64,000 bases of DNA from Rhodopseudomonas faecalis (GTDB lineage: Bacteria; Pseudomonadota; Alphaproteobacteria; Rhizobiales; Xanthobacteraceae), in contig NZ_QJTI01000018.1 in NCBI RefSeq assembly GCF_003217325.1, positions 23,074-87,073 of the forward strand. The letters are read 5' to 3'. Below are positions 1-9,534 of the stretch, in pieces; the stretch's first letter is position 1; each line of letters starts with the position of its first letter. The notes below the pieces were generated by a model. That model saw only the letters and a program-made list of their open reading frames with translations. It had not been told where the DNA came from and did no database searches. A program made the position numbers and the translations under genes.

Positions 1-212
1 TCGAACGGGAATTCCAGCACCACTTCGCCGCTCTCGTCGGTGACTTCCAGGGCGGCGCGCAGCAGCCCAAGCTGGCCGCCCTCGGCTTTCAGGATCTGCC
101 GGACCGTGGTGCGCGCCACCTCCCAAGCCTCGTCGGGATCACGCAAATCCTCACCGTCCGGGTCTTGGATCAACTCGCCGTCGATCCGGGTATTGAAGTA
201 GTAGCGTGGCAT
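1..212 (-). CDS. DUF6894-type small protein (3' end outside window)
   Basis: Reading the minus strand from the ATG at 210-212 gives 70 codons with no stop before the window edge. The N-terminus reads MPRYYFNTRIDGELIQDP and continues into DGEDLRDPDEAWEVARTT. The opening PRYYF, the conserved Asp/Gly-rich turn and the following helix with EA and AR pairs match the small DUF6894 proteins abundant in Rhizobiales, whose role is unknown. The start is the first ATG before the conserved PRYYF. The gene is too short in this window for a confident family call beyond that resemblance. It is transcribed away from the proline iminopeptidase gene. Confidence 0.6.
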   Translation of the reverse strand, partial: MPRYYFNTRIDGELIQDPDGEDLRDPDEAWEVARTTVRQILKAEGGQLGLLRAALEVTDESGEVVLEFPF

Positions 213-340
213 GGCGGTCCTGGTTGGCAGCGCTGGGAATACCCTCAATTGAGTGGCCACGGCCCGATCCGCAACCCTCCTAGGCTGAACCGGCGCCAAA
301 ACTTCTCGCAAAGAATTCGCATTTGCGATACCTGTATGCG

Positions 341-1363
341 ATGCAAGAGAGCGCCCATCAACCGCGCCACAGATCCGATGGCTTCGCGCCGCGGTCGGTG
401 CGGCATCTGCCGGTTGGCGACGGCCACGAACTTTATGTCGAAAGCGTCGGCCGGCCGGGTGGCCTGCCCGCGGTCTATCTGCACGGCGGCCCCGGCAGCG
501 GCTGCCAGGCCGAGCATCGCCGGCTGTTCGATCCGGTGCGTTTTCATGCGGTTCTGTTCGATCAACGCGGCGCCGGCCGCAGCCGGCCACGCGGCGAGTG
601 CACCGCCAACACGCTGGCGCATCTGATCGCCGATCTGGAACTGATCCGCGCCGAATTCGGCTTTGAACGCTGGCTGGTGGTCGGCGGGTCATGGGGCTCG
701 ACCCTGGCGCTGGCCTATGCCGAAGCCCATCCGGCGCGCGTCACCGGCCTCGTGCTGCGCGCCACCTTTCTGGGCACGCGCGAGGAGTTGCAGACCGCGT
801 TCTGCAACACGCTGCCGCAATTCTATCCGGCGCTGAACCACGACTTCCTGACGCTGCTGAGCGCGGAGGAACGGCTGGCGCCGCTCGATGCCTATTGGCG
901 CCGCATTCTCGATCCTGATCCCGCGATCCACGGCCCGGCGGCCTGGGCCTGGCACGATACCGAGCGCACGCTGTCGGAGCACATCCCGGCGCGCACCCGG
1001 CTCGATCTCAACGCGCTACCCTCATACCGTGATCGGCCACCGACTCCGCTGCTGGAAGCGCACTACTTCCAGAACGATTGTTTTCTGCGGCCCGGACAAT
1101 TGCTGGCCGAAGCCGGCCGGCTCGCCGACATTCCCGGCGTGATCGTGCAGGGCCGCTACGACCTGTTGTGCCCGCCCGCCACGGCGCGAACCCTGACCCG
1201 GGCCTGGCGCGGCGCAGAGCTGCGCGTGATCCACGCCGCCGGCCACTCGCTGTTCGATTCAGGGGTGCGTGAAGCGGTGGTTCAGGGCATCGACGATCTG
1301 GCTTCAGCCGATCAGCTCGCAAATTGGCCGGATCATGACGGTCCACGCACCACTTACTGCTAA
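341..1363 (+). CDS. pip: Proline iminopeptidase (alpha/beta hydrolase, S33)
   Basis: Releases N-terminal proline from peptides, probably in the cytoplasm, since no signal peptide is visible. The 340-residue protein has the full S33 signature. The oxyanion-hole motif HGGPGSG is near residue 48, FDQRGAGRS follows, and the nucleophile elbow GGSWGS puts the serine near 117. The acid is in GRYDLLCP and the histidine is in AAGHSLFD near the C-terminus. The length is slightly above the usual 310-320 because of an N-terminal extension. The start is uncertain: a TTG at 323 is in frame and adds six residues, while ATG 341 is the first ATG; neither has a strong ribosome-binding site. It is monocistronic, with 206 bases before the next gene. 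Confidence 0.88.
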   Translation: MQESAHQPRHRSDGFAPRSVRHLPVGDGHELYVESVGRPGGLPAVYLHGGPGSGCQAEHRRLFDPVRFHAVLFDQRGAGRSRPRGECTANTLAHLIADLELIRAEFGFERWLVVGGSWGSTLALAYAEAHPARVTGLVLRATFLGTREELQTAFCNTLPQFYPALNHDFLTLLSAEERLAPLDAYWRRILDPDPAIHGPAAWAWHDTERTLSEHIPARTRLDLNALPSYRDRPPTPLLEAHYFQNDCFLRPGQLLAEAGRLADIPGVIVQGRYDLLCPPATARTLTRAWRGAELRVIHAAGHSLFDSGVREAVVQGIDDLASADQLANWPDHDGPRTTYC

Positions 1364-1395
1364 TGCCGCGACGCATTCAGGAACCAACAATCCTT

Positions 1396-1410
1396 TAGCG
1401 CGTTGCGCTA
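1396..1410. repeat. Short perfect inverted repeat after pip
   Basis: TAGCGC-GTT-GCGCTA is a 6-bp stem with a 3-nt loop, 33 bases after the pip stop codon. There is no strong T tract, so it is either a weak transcription terminator of pip or an operator for the pentose-phosphate operon starting at 1570. I cannot distinguish these from sequence alone. Confidence 0.4.
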
Positions 1411-1569
1411 TCGTTCGTCTCACTGCCGACGCAATCGCAGTCCACCGCGCCTCTCCGAGGGCCCGACTTCGACAGGACTTTCTCCGCCGGAACGATCAAT
1501 TGACAATGGCCGGTATCAGTCCAGAAAGAGCCGCAGCGCCCCTCGCCTCAGTGAACGATCAAGGTCATC

Positions 1570-4422
1570 ATGAACCCCGTCAAAGCGCTCGAACACCACG
1601 GCCAGGCAGTCTGGCTGGATTTCCTTGCCCGCGGCTTCGTCGCCAACGGCGATCTCAAGACGCTGACCGAAGCCGACGGCGTCAAGGGAGTGACCTCCAA
1701 CCCGGCGATCTTTGAAAAGGCGATCGGCGGTTCGGACGAATATGACGGCGCGATCGGCGTGGCGCTGGCGCAGGGCGACCAGCCGGTGGCCGAACTGTAC
1801 GAAGCGCTGGCGGTCGAAGACATCCAGCACGCCGCCGATGTGTTGCAGCCGGTCTATCACCAGTCCGGTGGCAATGATGGTTTTGTCAGCCTGGAAGTAT
1901 CGCCCTATCTGGCGCGCGACTGCGAGGGCACCATTGCCGAAGCCGAACGGCTGTGGCGCCGGGTCGATCGCCGCAACCTGATGGTCAAGGTGCCGGCGAC
2001 CCCGGAAGGCATTCCCGCGATCCGGCATCTGATCTCCAAGGGCATCAGCATCAACGTCACGCTGCTGTTTTCGCAGGCGATGTATATCGCGGTCGCCGAA
2101 GCCTTCATCGACGGGCTGGAAGCCTATGCCAAGTCCGGCGGCGATCCCGCGCAAGTGGCCAGCGTCGCCAGCTTCTTTGTCAGCCGGATCGACAGCGCGG
2201 TCGACAAACAGCTCGATGACAAGATCGCCAAGGCCAACGATCCCGCCGAACAGGCGAAGCTTGCCGCGCTCAAGGGCAAGATCGCGATCGCCAATGCCAA
2301 GCTCGCGTATCAGCACTACAAGCGGCTGTTCACCGGCTCGCGCTGGGATCAGCTTGCTGCGCGCGGCGCCAAGCCGCAGCGGCTGTTGTGGGCCTCGACC
2401 GGCACCAAGAACAAGGCCTATCGCGACACGCTCTATGTCGAAGAACTGATCGGGCCGAACACCGTCAACACCGTGCCGCCGGCGACGCTCGATGCATTCC
2501 GCGATCACGGCCAGCTGCGCGACAGCCTGGAAGACGGCGTCGATCAGGCCGAACAGGCCCTCGCCGCGCTGCAGGCCGCCGGCATCTCGCTGGAAGCAAT
2601 CGCCGATCATCTGTTGGCCGATGGCGTGCAGCAGTTCAGCGATGCCGCCGACAAGCTGCTCGGCGCGGTGGCGCAGAAGCGCGCCAAGGTGCTCGGCGCC
2701 CGCATCGGCGCGCAAACGCTGGCGCTCGATGCCACGCTTGGCCAAGCGCTCGCCGAATACAGCGAGCAATGGCGCGCGCAGGGCCTGGTGCGCCGGCTGT
2801 GGGCGCGCGATGCCGCGGTGTGGACCGGCAGCGACGAAGCGAAATGGCTGGGCTGGCTGGATAGCGCCGCGGCCGCGAAAGCCAAACAGCGCGACTATCA
2901 GGAGCTGGCGTCCTGGGTGCAGCAGCGCGGCTTCACCGACGCGGTGGTGCTCGGCATGGGCGGCTCCAGCCTCGGCCCGGAAGTGCTGGCGCAGACTTTT
3001 GCGCCGCGCGCCGGTTTCCCAAAACTGCACGTGCTCGACTCGACCGACCCCGCCCAGGTACGCGCGATCCGTAACGCGGTGACGCTGCCCACAACGCTGT
3101 TCATCGTGTCCAGCAAATCGGGCGGCACCACCGAGCCGAACGTGATGAAGGCCTATTTCTACGACGAGGTCAGCAAGGCGGTCGGGGCCGACAAGGCCGG
3201 CGATCACTTCCTGGCCGTCACCGACCCCGGCTCGTCGATGGAAAAGGTCGCGCAGCAGCAGCGCTTTGCCCGGATCGTGCATGGCGAGCCGACCATCGGC
3301 GGCCGCTATTCGGTGCTGTCGCCATTCGGACTGGTGCCGGCCGCGGTGGCCGGCATCGATGTCGGCCGTTTCCTGGACGCGGCGCTGACCATGGTGCGCG
3401 GCTGCGGCGGCGACGTGCCGCCGGCGCAAAACCCTACCGTGCAGCTCGGGCTAGCGCTCGGCCTTGCCGGCCGCGCGGGCCGCGACAAGGTGACGATGCT
3501 GTGCTCGCCGGCGGTCGCCGATTTCGGCGCCTGGGCCGAGCAACTGATCGCCGAGTCGACTGGCAAGGACGGCAAGGGCCTGATCCCGATCGACGGCGAA
3601 CCGCTCGGCGACATCGCGCGCTATGGCGATGACCGGTTCTTCATCGATCTGCGCACCGCGGGCGAAGCCGACCGCAACGCCGACAAGCTGGCAGCGCTAC
3701 AGCAGGCCGGCCATCCGGTGGCGCGCATCGTGCTGAATTCAGCAGAAGACATCGGCCAGGAATTCTTCCGCTTTGAACTGGCGACCGCGGTCGCCGGCGC
3801 GGTGCTCGGCATCAATCCGTTCGATCAGCCCGACGTCGAATCCACCAAGATCAAAACCCGCGAGCTGATCGCGGCGTTCGAGCAGTCCGGCGCGCTGCCG
3901 GCGGAAGCCGCGGTGTTCAGCAGCGCGGAGCTGGATCTGTTCACCGATGCCGCCAATGCCGCCGCGCTGCGCGCTGCCGGCGCGCAGGATGATCTTGTGT
4001 CCTGGCTGAAGGCGCATCTCGGCCGCGCCGGCAGTGGCGATTATCTGGCGCTGCTCGCTTACATCGAGCGCAATGCTGCGCATATCGAGGCGCTGCAAAG
4101 CATGCGGCTGGCGCTGCGCGACGCGCTCGGCATCGCCACTTGCGCTGAATTCGGCCCGCGCTTCCTGCACTCGACCGGCCAGGCCTACAAGGGCGGACCG
4201 AACAGCGGCGTGTTCCTGCAGATCACCCATGATGCTGCCGACCTCGCCGTGCCCGGCCAGGCGGCGAGCTTTGGCATCATCAAGGCTGCGCAGGCGCGCG
4301 GCGATTTCAACGTGCTGACCGAACGCGGCCGGCGCGCGCTGCGCGTTCATCTCAAGGGCGAGCTTGGCAGCGGTCTCGCCGCGCTCGGCGCCGCACTGAC
4401 CAAGGCTCTCAGCAAGGGATGA
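1570..4422 (+). CDS. tal-pgi: Bifunctional transaldolase / glucose-6-phosphate isomerase
   Basis: Two enzymes in one 950-residue chain. The N-terminal part (about 1-370) is a transaldolase: it has [11 protein letters not shown] near 42-52 and the Schiff-base lysine in NLMVKVPAT (Lys140). It moves a dihydroxyacetone unit between sugar phosphates. The C-terminal part (about 400-950) is a phosphoglucose isomerase with [12 protein letters not shown] near 462 and the phosphate-binding [11 protein letters not shown] near 514; it interconverts glucose-6-phosphate and fructose-6-phosphate. An AAGG ribosome-binding site lies just before the ATG. Gnd follows after 7 bases, so this is the first gene of the operon. 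Fused Tal-Pgi proteins are a known arrangement in several alphaproteobacteria. The reading frame is intact throughout. Confidence 0.95.
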   Translation: MNPVKALEHHGQAVWLDFLARGFVANGDLKTLTEADGVKGVTSNPAIFEKAIGGSDEYDGAIGVALAQGDQPVAELYEALAVEDIQHAADVLQPVYHQSGGNDGFVSLEVSPYLARDCEGTIAEAERLWRRVDRRNLMVKVPATPEGIPAIRHLISKGISINVTLLFSQAMYIAVAEAFIDGLEAYAKSGGDPAQVASVASFFVSRIDSAVDKQLDDKIAKANDPAEQAKLAALKGKIAIANAKLAYQHYKRLFTGSRWDQLAARGAKPQRLLWASTGTKNKAYRDTLYVEELIGPNTVNTVPPATLDAFRDHGQLRDSLEDGVDQAEQALAALQAAGISLEAIADHLLADGVQQFSDAADKLLGAVAQKRAKVLGARIGAQTLALDATLGQALAEYSEQWRAQGLVRRLWARDAAVWTGSDEAKWLGWLDSAAAAKAKQRDYQELASWVQQRGFTDAVVLGMGGSSLGPEVLAQTFAPRAGFPKLHVLDSTDPAQVRAIRNAVTLPTTLFIVSSKSGGTTEPNVMKAYFYDEVSKAVGADKAGDHFLAVTDPGSSMEKVAQQQRFARIVHGEPTIGGRYSVLSPFGLVPAAVAGIDVGRFLDAALTMVRGCGGDVPPAQNPTVQLGLALGLAGRAGRDKVTMLCSPAVADFGAWAEQLIAESTGKDGKGLIPIDGEPLGDIARYGDDRFFIDLRTAGEADRNADKLAALQQAGHPVARIVLNSAEDIGQEFFRFELATAVAGAVLGINPFDQPDVESTKIKTRELIAAFEQSGALPAEAAVFSSAELDLFTDAANAAALRAAGAQDDLVSWLKAHLGRAGSGDYLALLAYIERNAAHIEALQSMRLALRDALGIATCAEFGPRFLHSTGQAYKGGPNSGVFLQITHDAADLAVPGQAASFGIIKAAQARGDFNVLTERGRRALRVHLKGELGSGLAALGAALTKALSKG

Positions 4423-4429
4423 GGCTCTG

Positions 4430-5467
4430 ATGCAACTCGGCATGATCGGCCTGGGCCGAATGGGTGGCAACATCGTGCGCCGCCTGCTCGGCTCTGGCCA
4501 TCATGCCGTGGTGTATGACAAGGACCCGCAGGCGGTCGCCGCGCTGGTCAGCGAAGGCGCACAAGGCGCCGCCTCGCTCGAACAATTGGTCCAGCAGCTC
4601 ACCCCGCCGCGTGCGGTCTGGGTGATGCTGCCGGCCGGCGCCATCACCGAAACCACCATCGAACAACTCGGCCAGTTGCTGTCGCCCGATGACGTCGTCA
4701 TCGATGGCGGCAACAGTTTTTGGCAGGACGACATCCGCCGCGCCGCCGCGCTCGCCGAACGCGGCATCGGCTATGTCGATGTCGGCACCTCGGGCGGCGT
4801 CTGGGGCCTGCAGCGCGGCTATTGCATGATGATCGGCGGCCCAAAACCGCTGGTCGACCGGCTCGATCCGATTTTCGCGGCGCTGGCGCCGGGCCGCGGC
4901 GAGATCGCCGCGACGCCGGAGCGTGACGGCCGCGACCCGCGCGTCGAACAAGGTTTTTTGCACGCCGGCCCGGTCGGCGCCGGGCACTTCGTCAAGATGG
5001 TGCACAACGGCATCGAATACGGCCTGATGCAGGCCTATGCCGAAGGCTTCGACATTCTGAAAAACGCCAATGCGCCGACGCTGCGCGAGGCGCATCGCTT
5101 CGATTTCGATCTCGCCGATATCGCCGAGGTGTGGCGGCGCGGCAGCGTGATCCCATCCTGGCTGCTCGATTTGATCGCGGCGGCCTTGGCGCGCAACGGC
5201 ACGCTCGACGGCTATTCCGGCTTTGTCGAGGATTCCGGCGAAGGACGCTGGACCATCAACGCCGCGATCGACGAAGCGGTGCCGGCCGAAGTGCTGACCG
5301 CGGCGCTGTTCGCCCGGTTCCGCTCGCGGCGGGAACATACCTTCGCTGAAAAGATTCTCTCGGCAATGCGCGAGGGCTTTGGCGGCCACAAGGAGCCTTC
5401 GCAGCATCCCGACCCGGCGCAGCAGGCCGGGCCGGCCAAACTGAAGCCCAAGGAGGACCCGGTGTGA
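4430..5467 (+). CDS. gnd: 6-phosphogluconate dehydrogenase, decarboxylating (short form)
   Basis: Oxidises 6-phosphogluconate to ribulose-5-phosphate and CO2 with reduction of NAD(P)+. The N-terminal Rossmann motif GLGRMGG lies at residues 7-13. [12 protein letters not shown], the substrate loop [13 protein letters not shown] near 119 and the catalytic lysine segment [12 protein letters not shown] near 187 are all present. The 345-residue length marks the short GndA-like class rather than the 470-residue E. coli type; members of this class are often NAD-preferring, which I cannot decide here. The C-terminal 20 residues are proline/lysine-rich and poorly conserved. The stop overlaps the zwf start in a GTGTGA junction, which implies translational coupling. 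Confidence 0.93.
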   Translation: MQLGMIGLGRMGGNIVRRLLGSGHHAVVYDKDPQAVAALVSEGAQGAASLEQLVQQLTPPRAVWVMLPAGAITETTIEQLGQLLSPDDVVIDGGNSFWQDDIRRAAALAERGIGYVDVGTSGGVWGLQRGYCMMIGGPKPLVDRLDPIFAALAPGRGEIAATPERDGRDPRVEQGFLHAGPVGAGHFVKMVHNGIEYGLMQAYAEGFDILKNANAPTLREAHRFDFDLADIAEVWRRGSVIPSWLLDLIAAALARNGTLDGYSGFVEDSGEGRWTINAAIDEAVPAEVLTAALFARFRSRREHTFAEKILSAMREGFGGHKEPSQHPDPAQQAGPAKLKPKEDPV

Positions 5468-6984
5468 CCGTGAGCACAGCCAGCACGTCGGCTCCCGATC
5501 GCTACGCGATGGTGATTTTCGGCGTCACTGGCGACCTCACCCACCGGCTGGTGATCCCCGCACTGTACAATCTCGCCGAAGCCGGGCTCTTGCCCGAGAC
5601 GTTTTGCGTGGTCGGCATCACCCGCAAGGAAATCGCGAGCGAGGAGCTGCGCGCCAGCCTGATGGACGGGCTGAAACGCTTCGCCACCCGCCCGGTGCGC
5701 CAGGACGTCGCCGACAAGCTACTCTACTGCGTCACCGCGATCAGCGCCGATCCCAGCGATCCGCCATCATTCGACCGGCTGCGCGAACGGCTGGAAAAGC
5801 TGGAGGCGGCACGCCACACTGGCGGCAATCGGCTGTTCTATCTTGCCACCCCGCCGGATGCGTTCGCGCCAATCAGCAGCGAACTCGGCCGCGCGGGCCT
5901 GCTGCGCGAGGATCAAGGCGCGTGGCGCCGGCTGGTGGTGGAAAAGCCGTTCGGCACCGACCTCGCCTCCGCCAAGGCGCTGAATGCGCATCTGCTGGGT
6001 CTCGTGCCCGAGCACGAGCTGTACCGGATCGATCACTATCTCGGCAAAGAGACGGTGCAGAACATTTTGGTGATGCGCTTTGCCAACGGCATGTTCGAGC
6101 CGATCTGGAATCGCGATCACATCGATCACGTGCAAATCACCGTCGCCGAAACGCTCGGCGTCGGCCATCGCGGCAGCTTTTACGACGCCACCGGCGCGCT
6201 GCGCGACATGGTGCCCAACCATCTGTTCCAGTTGCTATCGCTGGTGGCGATGGAGCCGCCCTCGCAGTTCAACGCCCATGCGGTGCGCACCGCCAAATCC
6301 GCGGTGCTGTCGGCGATCCAGATTCCGAGCGAGCATGACGCGCTCGCCAATTCGGTGCGTGGCCAATATAGCGCCGGCCAGATCGGCGACACCACGATCG
6401 AGGACTATCGCAAGTCGCGCAATGTCAGCCCGAACTCGACCACCGAGACCTATGCGGCGCTGAAGCTGAATATCGACAATTGGCGCTGGGCCGGCGTGCC
6501 GTTCTATCTGCGCACCGGCAAGGCGCTCGGCGCCAAGCGCACGGAAGTGGCGATCAAGTTCAAGCAGGCGCCGTTTGCGATGTTCCGCTGCACCCCGGTG
6601 CAGCAATTGTCGCAAAACTATCTGGTGATCGGCATCGAACCCGCCGAAAGCATCTCGCTGCAATTCAACTCAAAAATCCCGGGGCCGCAGATCGCGATCG
6701 ACGGCGTCGAGATGACGTTCCGCTACAAGGACTATTTTAAGGTCGCGCCCTCCACCGGCTATGAGACGCTGATCCATGATTGCATGATCGGCGACAACAT
6801 CCTGTTTCAGCGCGCCGACGCGATCGAAGCCGGCTGGGCGGCGGTGCAGCCATTTCTCGATGGCTGGCGCAAGGCCGGCGCCGACGGCCTGCAAATCTAT
6901 CCTGCCGGCAGCAACGGCCCGGCCGACGCCGACGCGCTGCTCGCGCGCGATGGCCGCTCCTGGCGCGAGCCGCTGGTGCGATGA
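5464..6984 (+). CDS. zwf: Glucose-6-phosphate 1-dehydrogenase
   Basis: Oxidises glucose-6-phosphate to 6-phosphogluconolactone, making NADPH, at the entry of the oxidative pentose-phosphate pathway. The 506-residue protein has the nucleotide-binding GVTGDLTHR at about 20-28, the family signature RIDHYLGKE near 189 and the substrate-binding EKPFGTDL before it. The second position of the dinucleotide motif is Val rather than the more usual Ala or Gly-Ser variants; this is tolerated in the family. GTG start at 5464 overlaps the gnd stop by four bases. The stop overlaps the pgl ATG in an ATGA junction. Both junctions support one coupled transcript. Confidence 0.95.
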   Translation: MTVSTASTSAPDRYAMVIFGVTGDLTHRLVIPALYNLAEAGLLPETFCVVGITRKEIASEELRASLMDGLKRFATRPVRQDVADKLLYCVTAISADPSDPPSFDRLRERLEKLEAARHTGGNRLFYLATPPDAFAPISSELGRAGLLREDQGAWRRLVVEKPFGTDLASAKALNAHLLGLVPEHELYRIDHYLGKETVQNILVMRFANGMFEPIWNRDHIDHVQITVAETLGVGHRGSFYDATGALRDMVPNHLFQLLSLVAMEPPSQFNAHAVRTAKSAVLSAIQIPSEHDALANSVRGQYSAGQIGDTTIEDYRKSRNVSPNSTTETYAALKLNIDNWRWAGVPFYLRTGKALGAKRTEVAIKFKQAPFAMFRCTPVQQLSQNYLVIGIEPAESISLQFNSKIPGPQIAIDGVEMTFRYKDYFKVAPSTGYETLIHDCMIGDNILFQRADAIEAGWAAVQPFLDGWRKAGADGLQIYPAGSNGPADADALLARDGRSWREPLVR

Positions 6985-7721
6985 CCAGCCGTGCCCGCGA
7001 GATCATCGTTGCCGATGACAGCGAAGCACTGGCGCGGATCGCCGCGCAGCATCTGCTGCACCGGATCGCGCAGCAGCCCCAGCGCGTGGCAATTTGCCTG
7101 ACGGGCGGCTCCGGGCCGAGCCGGCTGTACCAGCTGCTGGCCGGTGAATTCGCAGCCTCGATCCCCTGGCCGCGCGTGCATTGGTTCATCGGCGACGAAC
7201 GGTTCGTGCCACCCGATGATCCGCTCAGCAACATGGGCGTAGCGCGCCGCGCCTTTCTGGATGGTCGCGCGCCGCCGGGTCACATCCACCCGATGCCGAC
7301 CGACGCCGCGACGCCGGATGCCGTCGCCCGTCGCTATCAAGATGAACTGCAAAACTTCTACGGTGCCGCGCAGCTTGCGCCGGCGCGGCCGCTGTTCGAT
7401 CTGACCTTGATGGGCATTGGCCCGGACGGCCACACCGCATCGCTGTTTCCGGAAGCGCCGGCGCTGGCCGAAACCTCGCGCTGGGTGGTTGGCGTCGAAC
7501 ACGCCGCGGTGCCGCCGCTGGTGCCGCGCGTCACGCTGACGCTGCCGGCGCTGGCCGCGAGCCGCGAGCTGCTGTTTCTGGCCGGCGGCGCCGCCAAGCG
7601 CGAGATCATCACGCGGCTGCGCGCCGGCGCCGATCTGCCCGCGGCGCGCGCCCGTGCTCTTGATGGCGACACCGTGTGGCTGATCGATCGCGCCGCCGCC
7701 GGGACAGCGCGCGATGCGTGA
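6981..7721 (+). CDS. pgl: 6-phosphogluconolactonase
   Basis: Hydrolyses 6-phosphogluconolactone, the product of Zwf, to 6-phosphogluconate, the substrate of Gnd. The 246-residue protein shows the DevB-type motifs LTGGSGPSRLY near the N-terminus, WFIGDERFVP in the middle and GIGPDGHTASLFP toward the C-terminus. The reading frame is open further upstream, but ATG 6981 is chosen because it makes the ATGA overlap with zwf and begins just before the conserved region. It is the last gene of the operon and converges on the GH15 gene with only nine bases between stop codons. Confidence 0.93.
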   Translation: MTSRAREIIVADDSEALARIAAQHLLHRIAQQPQRVAICLTGGSGPSRLYQLLAGEFAASIPWPRVHWFIGDERFVPPDDPLSNMGVARRAFLDGRAPPGHIHPMPTDAATPDAVARRYQDELQNFYGAAQLAPARPLFDLTLMGIGPDGHTASLFPEAPALAETSRWVVGVEHAAVPPLVPRVTLTLPALAASRELLFLAGGAAKREIITRLRAGADLPAARARALDGDTVWLIDRAAAGTARDA

Positions 7722-7730
7722 CGCGCCGCG

Positions 7731-9530
7731 CTACTTCACGCGCTGGATTGCCGGCTTGTCCTTGGCCTTCTGCACCGCGGTCAGATTCTGCGCGGTGTTG
7801 ATCAGCGCGATATGGGTCAGCGCCTGCGGAAAGTTGCCGGTCTGGCGGCGCGCGTCCGGGTCGTATTCCTCAGCAAACAGCCCGAGATCATTGGCAACCC
7901 CGACCACGCGGTCGAACAGCGCTTTCGCCTTGTCGACCTCGCCCGACAGCAGAAAGGCGTCAGCCAGCCACAGGCTGCATGCCAGAAACGCGCCCTCCGC
8001 CGGCTGCGGCTCGCAGGTTTCGCGCGGATCGTGACGCAGCACGAAGCCATCGCGCATCAAGCCGTTCTCGATCGCCGCGAGCGTGCCCTGTACCCGCGGG
8101 TCCGACACCGGCAAAAACCCGACCGCCGGCAGCAGCAGCACGCTGGCATCCAGCATCTGCGATCCATAGGACTCAGTGAACGCATTCTGCTTGGGGTCAA
8201 AGCCGCGCTCGCACACGTCGCGATGGATGGTGTCGCGCACCTGCTTCCAGCGCTCGACCGGCGCTTTCAGCTGAAAGCGCTCCGCGCTCTTGATGCCGCG
8301 ATCAAACGCCACCCAGGTCATCACCTTCGACGACACGTAATGCTTGCCCGGCCCGCGCCGCTCCCAGATGCCGCTGTCCGGCTGCCGCCAGATCGATTCC
8401 AGATGTTCCAGGATCGCGCGTTCCAGTGCCCAGGACTCTCCGTCGAGCCGCAGATCGGCCATGCGCCACTGATGAAACACGTCGATCAGCTCGCCATAGA
8501 CGTCGAGCTGCAACTGATCGTGCGCAGCATTGCCGATCCGCACCGGCTGCGCGCCTTCATAGCCGGGCAGCCAATCGGCCTCCCATTCCAGCAGCCGGCG
8601 CTCGCCCATGATGCCGTACATGATCTGCATATTGGCGGGCGAGCCGGCCACCGCGCGCAGCAGCCAATGATGCCAGGCCGAGGCTTCCTCGGTGTAGCCG
8701 GAATCCATCAGCGCCAGCAGCGTGAAGGTCGCGTCGCGCAGCCAGCAGAACCGATAGTCCCAATTGCGCGAGCCGCCGAGCTTTTCCGGCAGCGAGGTGG
8801 TCGGCGCGGCGACGATGCCGCCGCTCGGCGCATAGGTCAGCGCCTTCAGCGTGATCAGCGAGCGCATCACCAGCTCGCGATATTCGCCGCGATAGCTGCA
8901 GCGACCGGCCCATTCCAGCCAGAACGCCTCGGTGTCGAGCAGCGCGTGTTCGGGATCGATCGGGTCCGGCACCGCTAGATGCGAACGCGCGTAACTCAGC
9001 GCAAACGGCACCGACTCGCCGGCCATCACTTCGAAATCGGCAACCGTGGTCAGCCCCTCGCCATGGGTATCGACCGGCGTACGCAGCACGGTCATATCCG
9101 GGCCACAGATCGCCAGCAGCGCGCCACCATCGGTACGCTTCACCCAGGGCACATTGGCGCCGAAGCCGAAGCGGATGATCAGCTCCATGCGCATGCGCAC
9201 CCGGCCGCGCTCGCCGCGCACGATCCGCACCAGATCGGACACCTCCCCGCGCGGCGGCATGAAATCGATCAGCGTCACCGCGCCGTCATCGGTCTCAAAG
9301 CGCGTTTCCAGGATCAAGGTATCGCCGCGATAGCGCCTGGTGCAGCTCCGGGTCGCGCCATGCGGTGCCAGTTGCCAGCGGCCGTGCTCGCGGCCGCCGA
9401 GCAGCGCGGCAAAACAGGCTTCGGAATCGAACGCTGGCCAACACAGCCAATCGACCGAGCCATCGCGGCAGACCAAAGCTGCGGTCTCGCAATCGCCGAT
9501 CAGCGCGTAATCTTCGATCAATCCCGGCAC
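7731..9530 (-). CDS. Glycoside hydrolase family 15 (glucoamylase-like)
   Basis: A 599-residue GH15 protein, expected to release glucose from alpha-glucans or, in some family members, to cleave trehalose. The N-terminal all-beta domain starts with IEDYALIGDCETAALV and DGSVDWLCWP, typical of bacterial GH15. The (alpha/alpha)6 catalytic part contains GSRNWDYRFCWLRDA and, near the C-terminus, the second acidic motif GLFAEEYDP. There is no signal peptide, so it acts in the cytoplasm. It lies four bases downstream of malQ on the same strand, so both are probably made from one transcript and act on the same glucan pool. Substrate cannot be fixed from sequence; trehalase activity is a real alternative. 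Confidence 0.87.
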   Translation of the reverse strand: MPGLIEDYALIGDCETAALVCRDGSVDWLCWPAFDSEACFAALLGGREHGRWQLAPHGATRSCTRRYRGDTLILETRFETDDGAVTLIDFMPPRGEVSDLVRIVRGERGRVRMRMELIIRFGFGANVPWVKRTDGGALLAICGPDMTVLRTPVDTHGEGLTTVADFEVMAGESVPFALSYARSHLAVPDPIDPEHALLDTEAFWLEWAGRCSYRGEYRELVMRSLITLKALTYAPSGGIVAAPTTSLPEKLGGSRNWDYRFCWLRDATFTLLALMDSGYTEEASAWHHWLLRAVAGSPANMQIMYGIMGERRLLEWEADWLPGYEGAQPVRIGNAAHDQLQLDVYGELIDVFHQWRMADLRLDGESWALERAILEHLESIWRQPDSGIWERRGPGKHYVSSKVMTWVAFDRGIKSAERFQLKAPVERWKQVRDTIHRDVCERGFDPKQNAFTESYGSQMLDASVLLLPAVGFLPVSDPRVQGTLAAIENGLMRDGFVLRHDPRETCEPQPAEGAFLACSLWLADAFLLSGEVDKAKALFDRVVGVANDLGLFAEEYDPDARRQTGNFPQALTHIALINTAQNLTAVQKAKDKPAIQRVK

Positions 9531-9534
9531 GCGA

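Noticed and set aside
1516..3429. 637-codon open frame on the minus strand opposite tal-pgi
   Set aside because: Shadow frame caused by high GC content; no motif, start context or plausible composition, while the plus strand encodes a complete Tal-Pgi.
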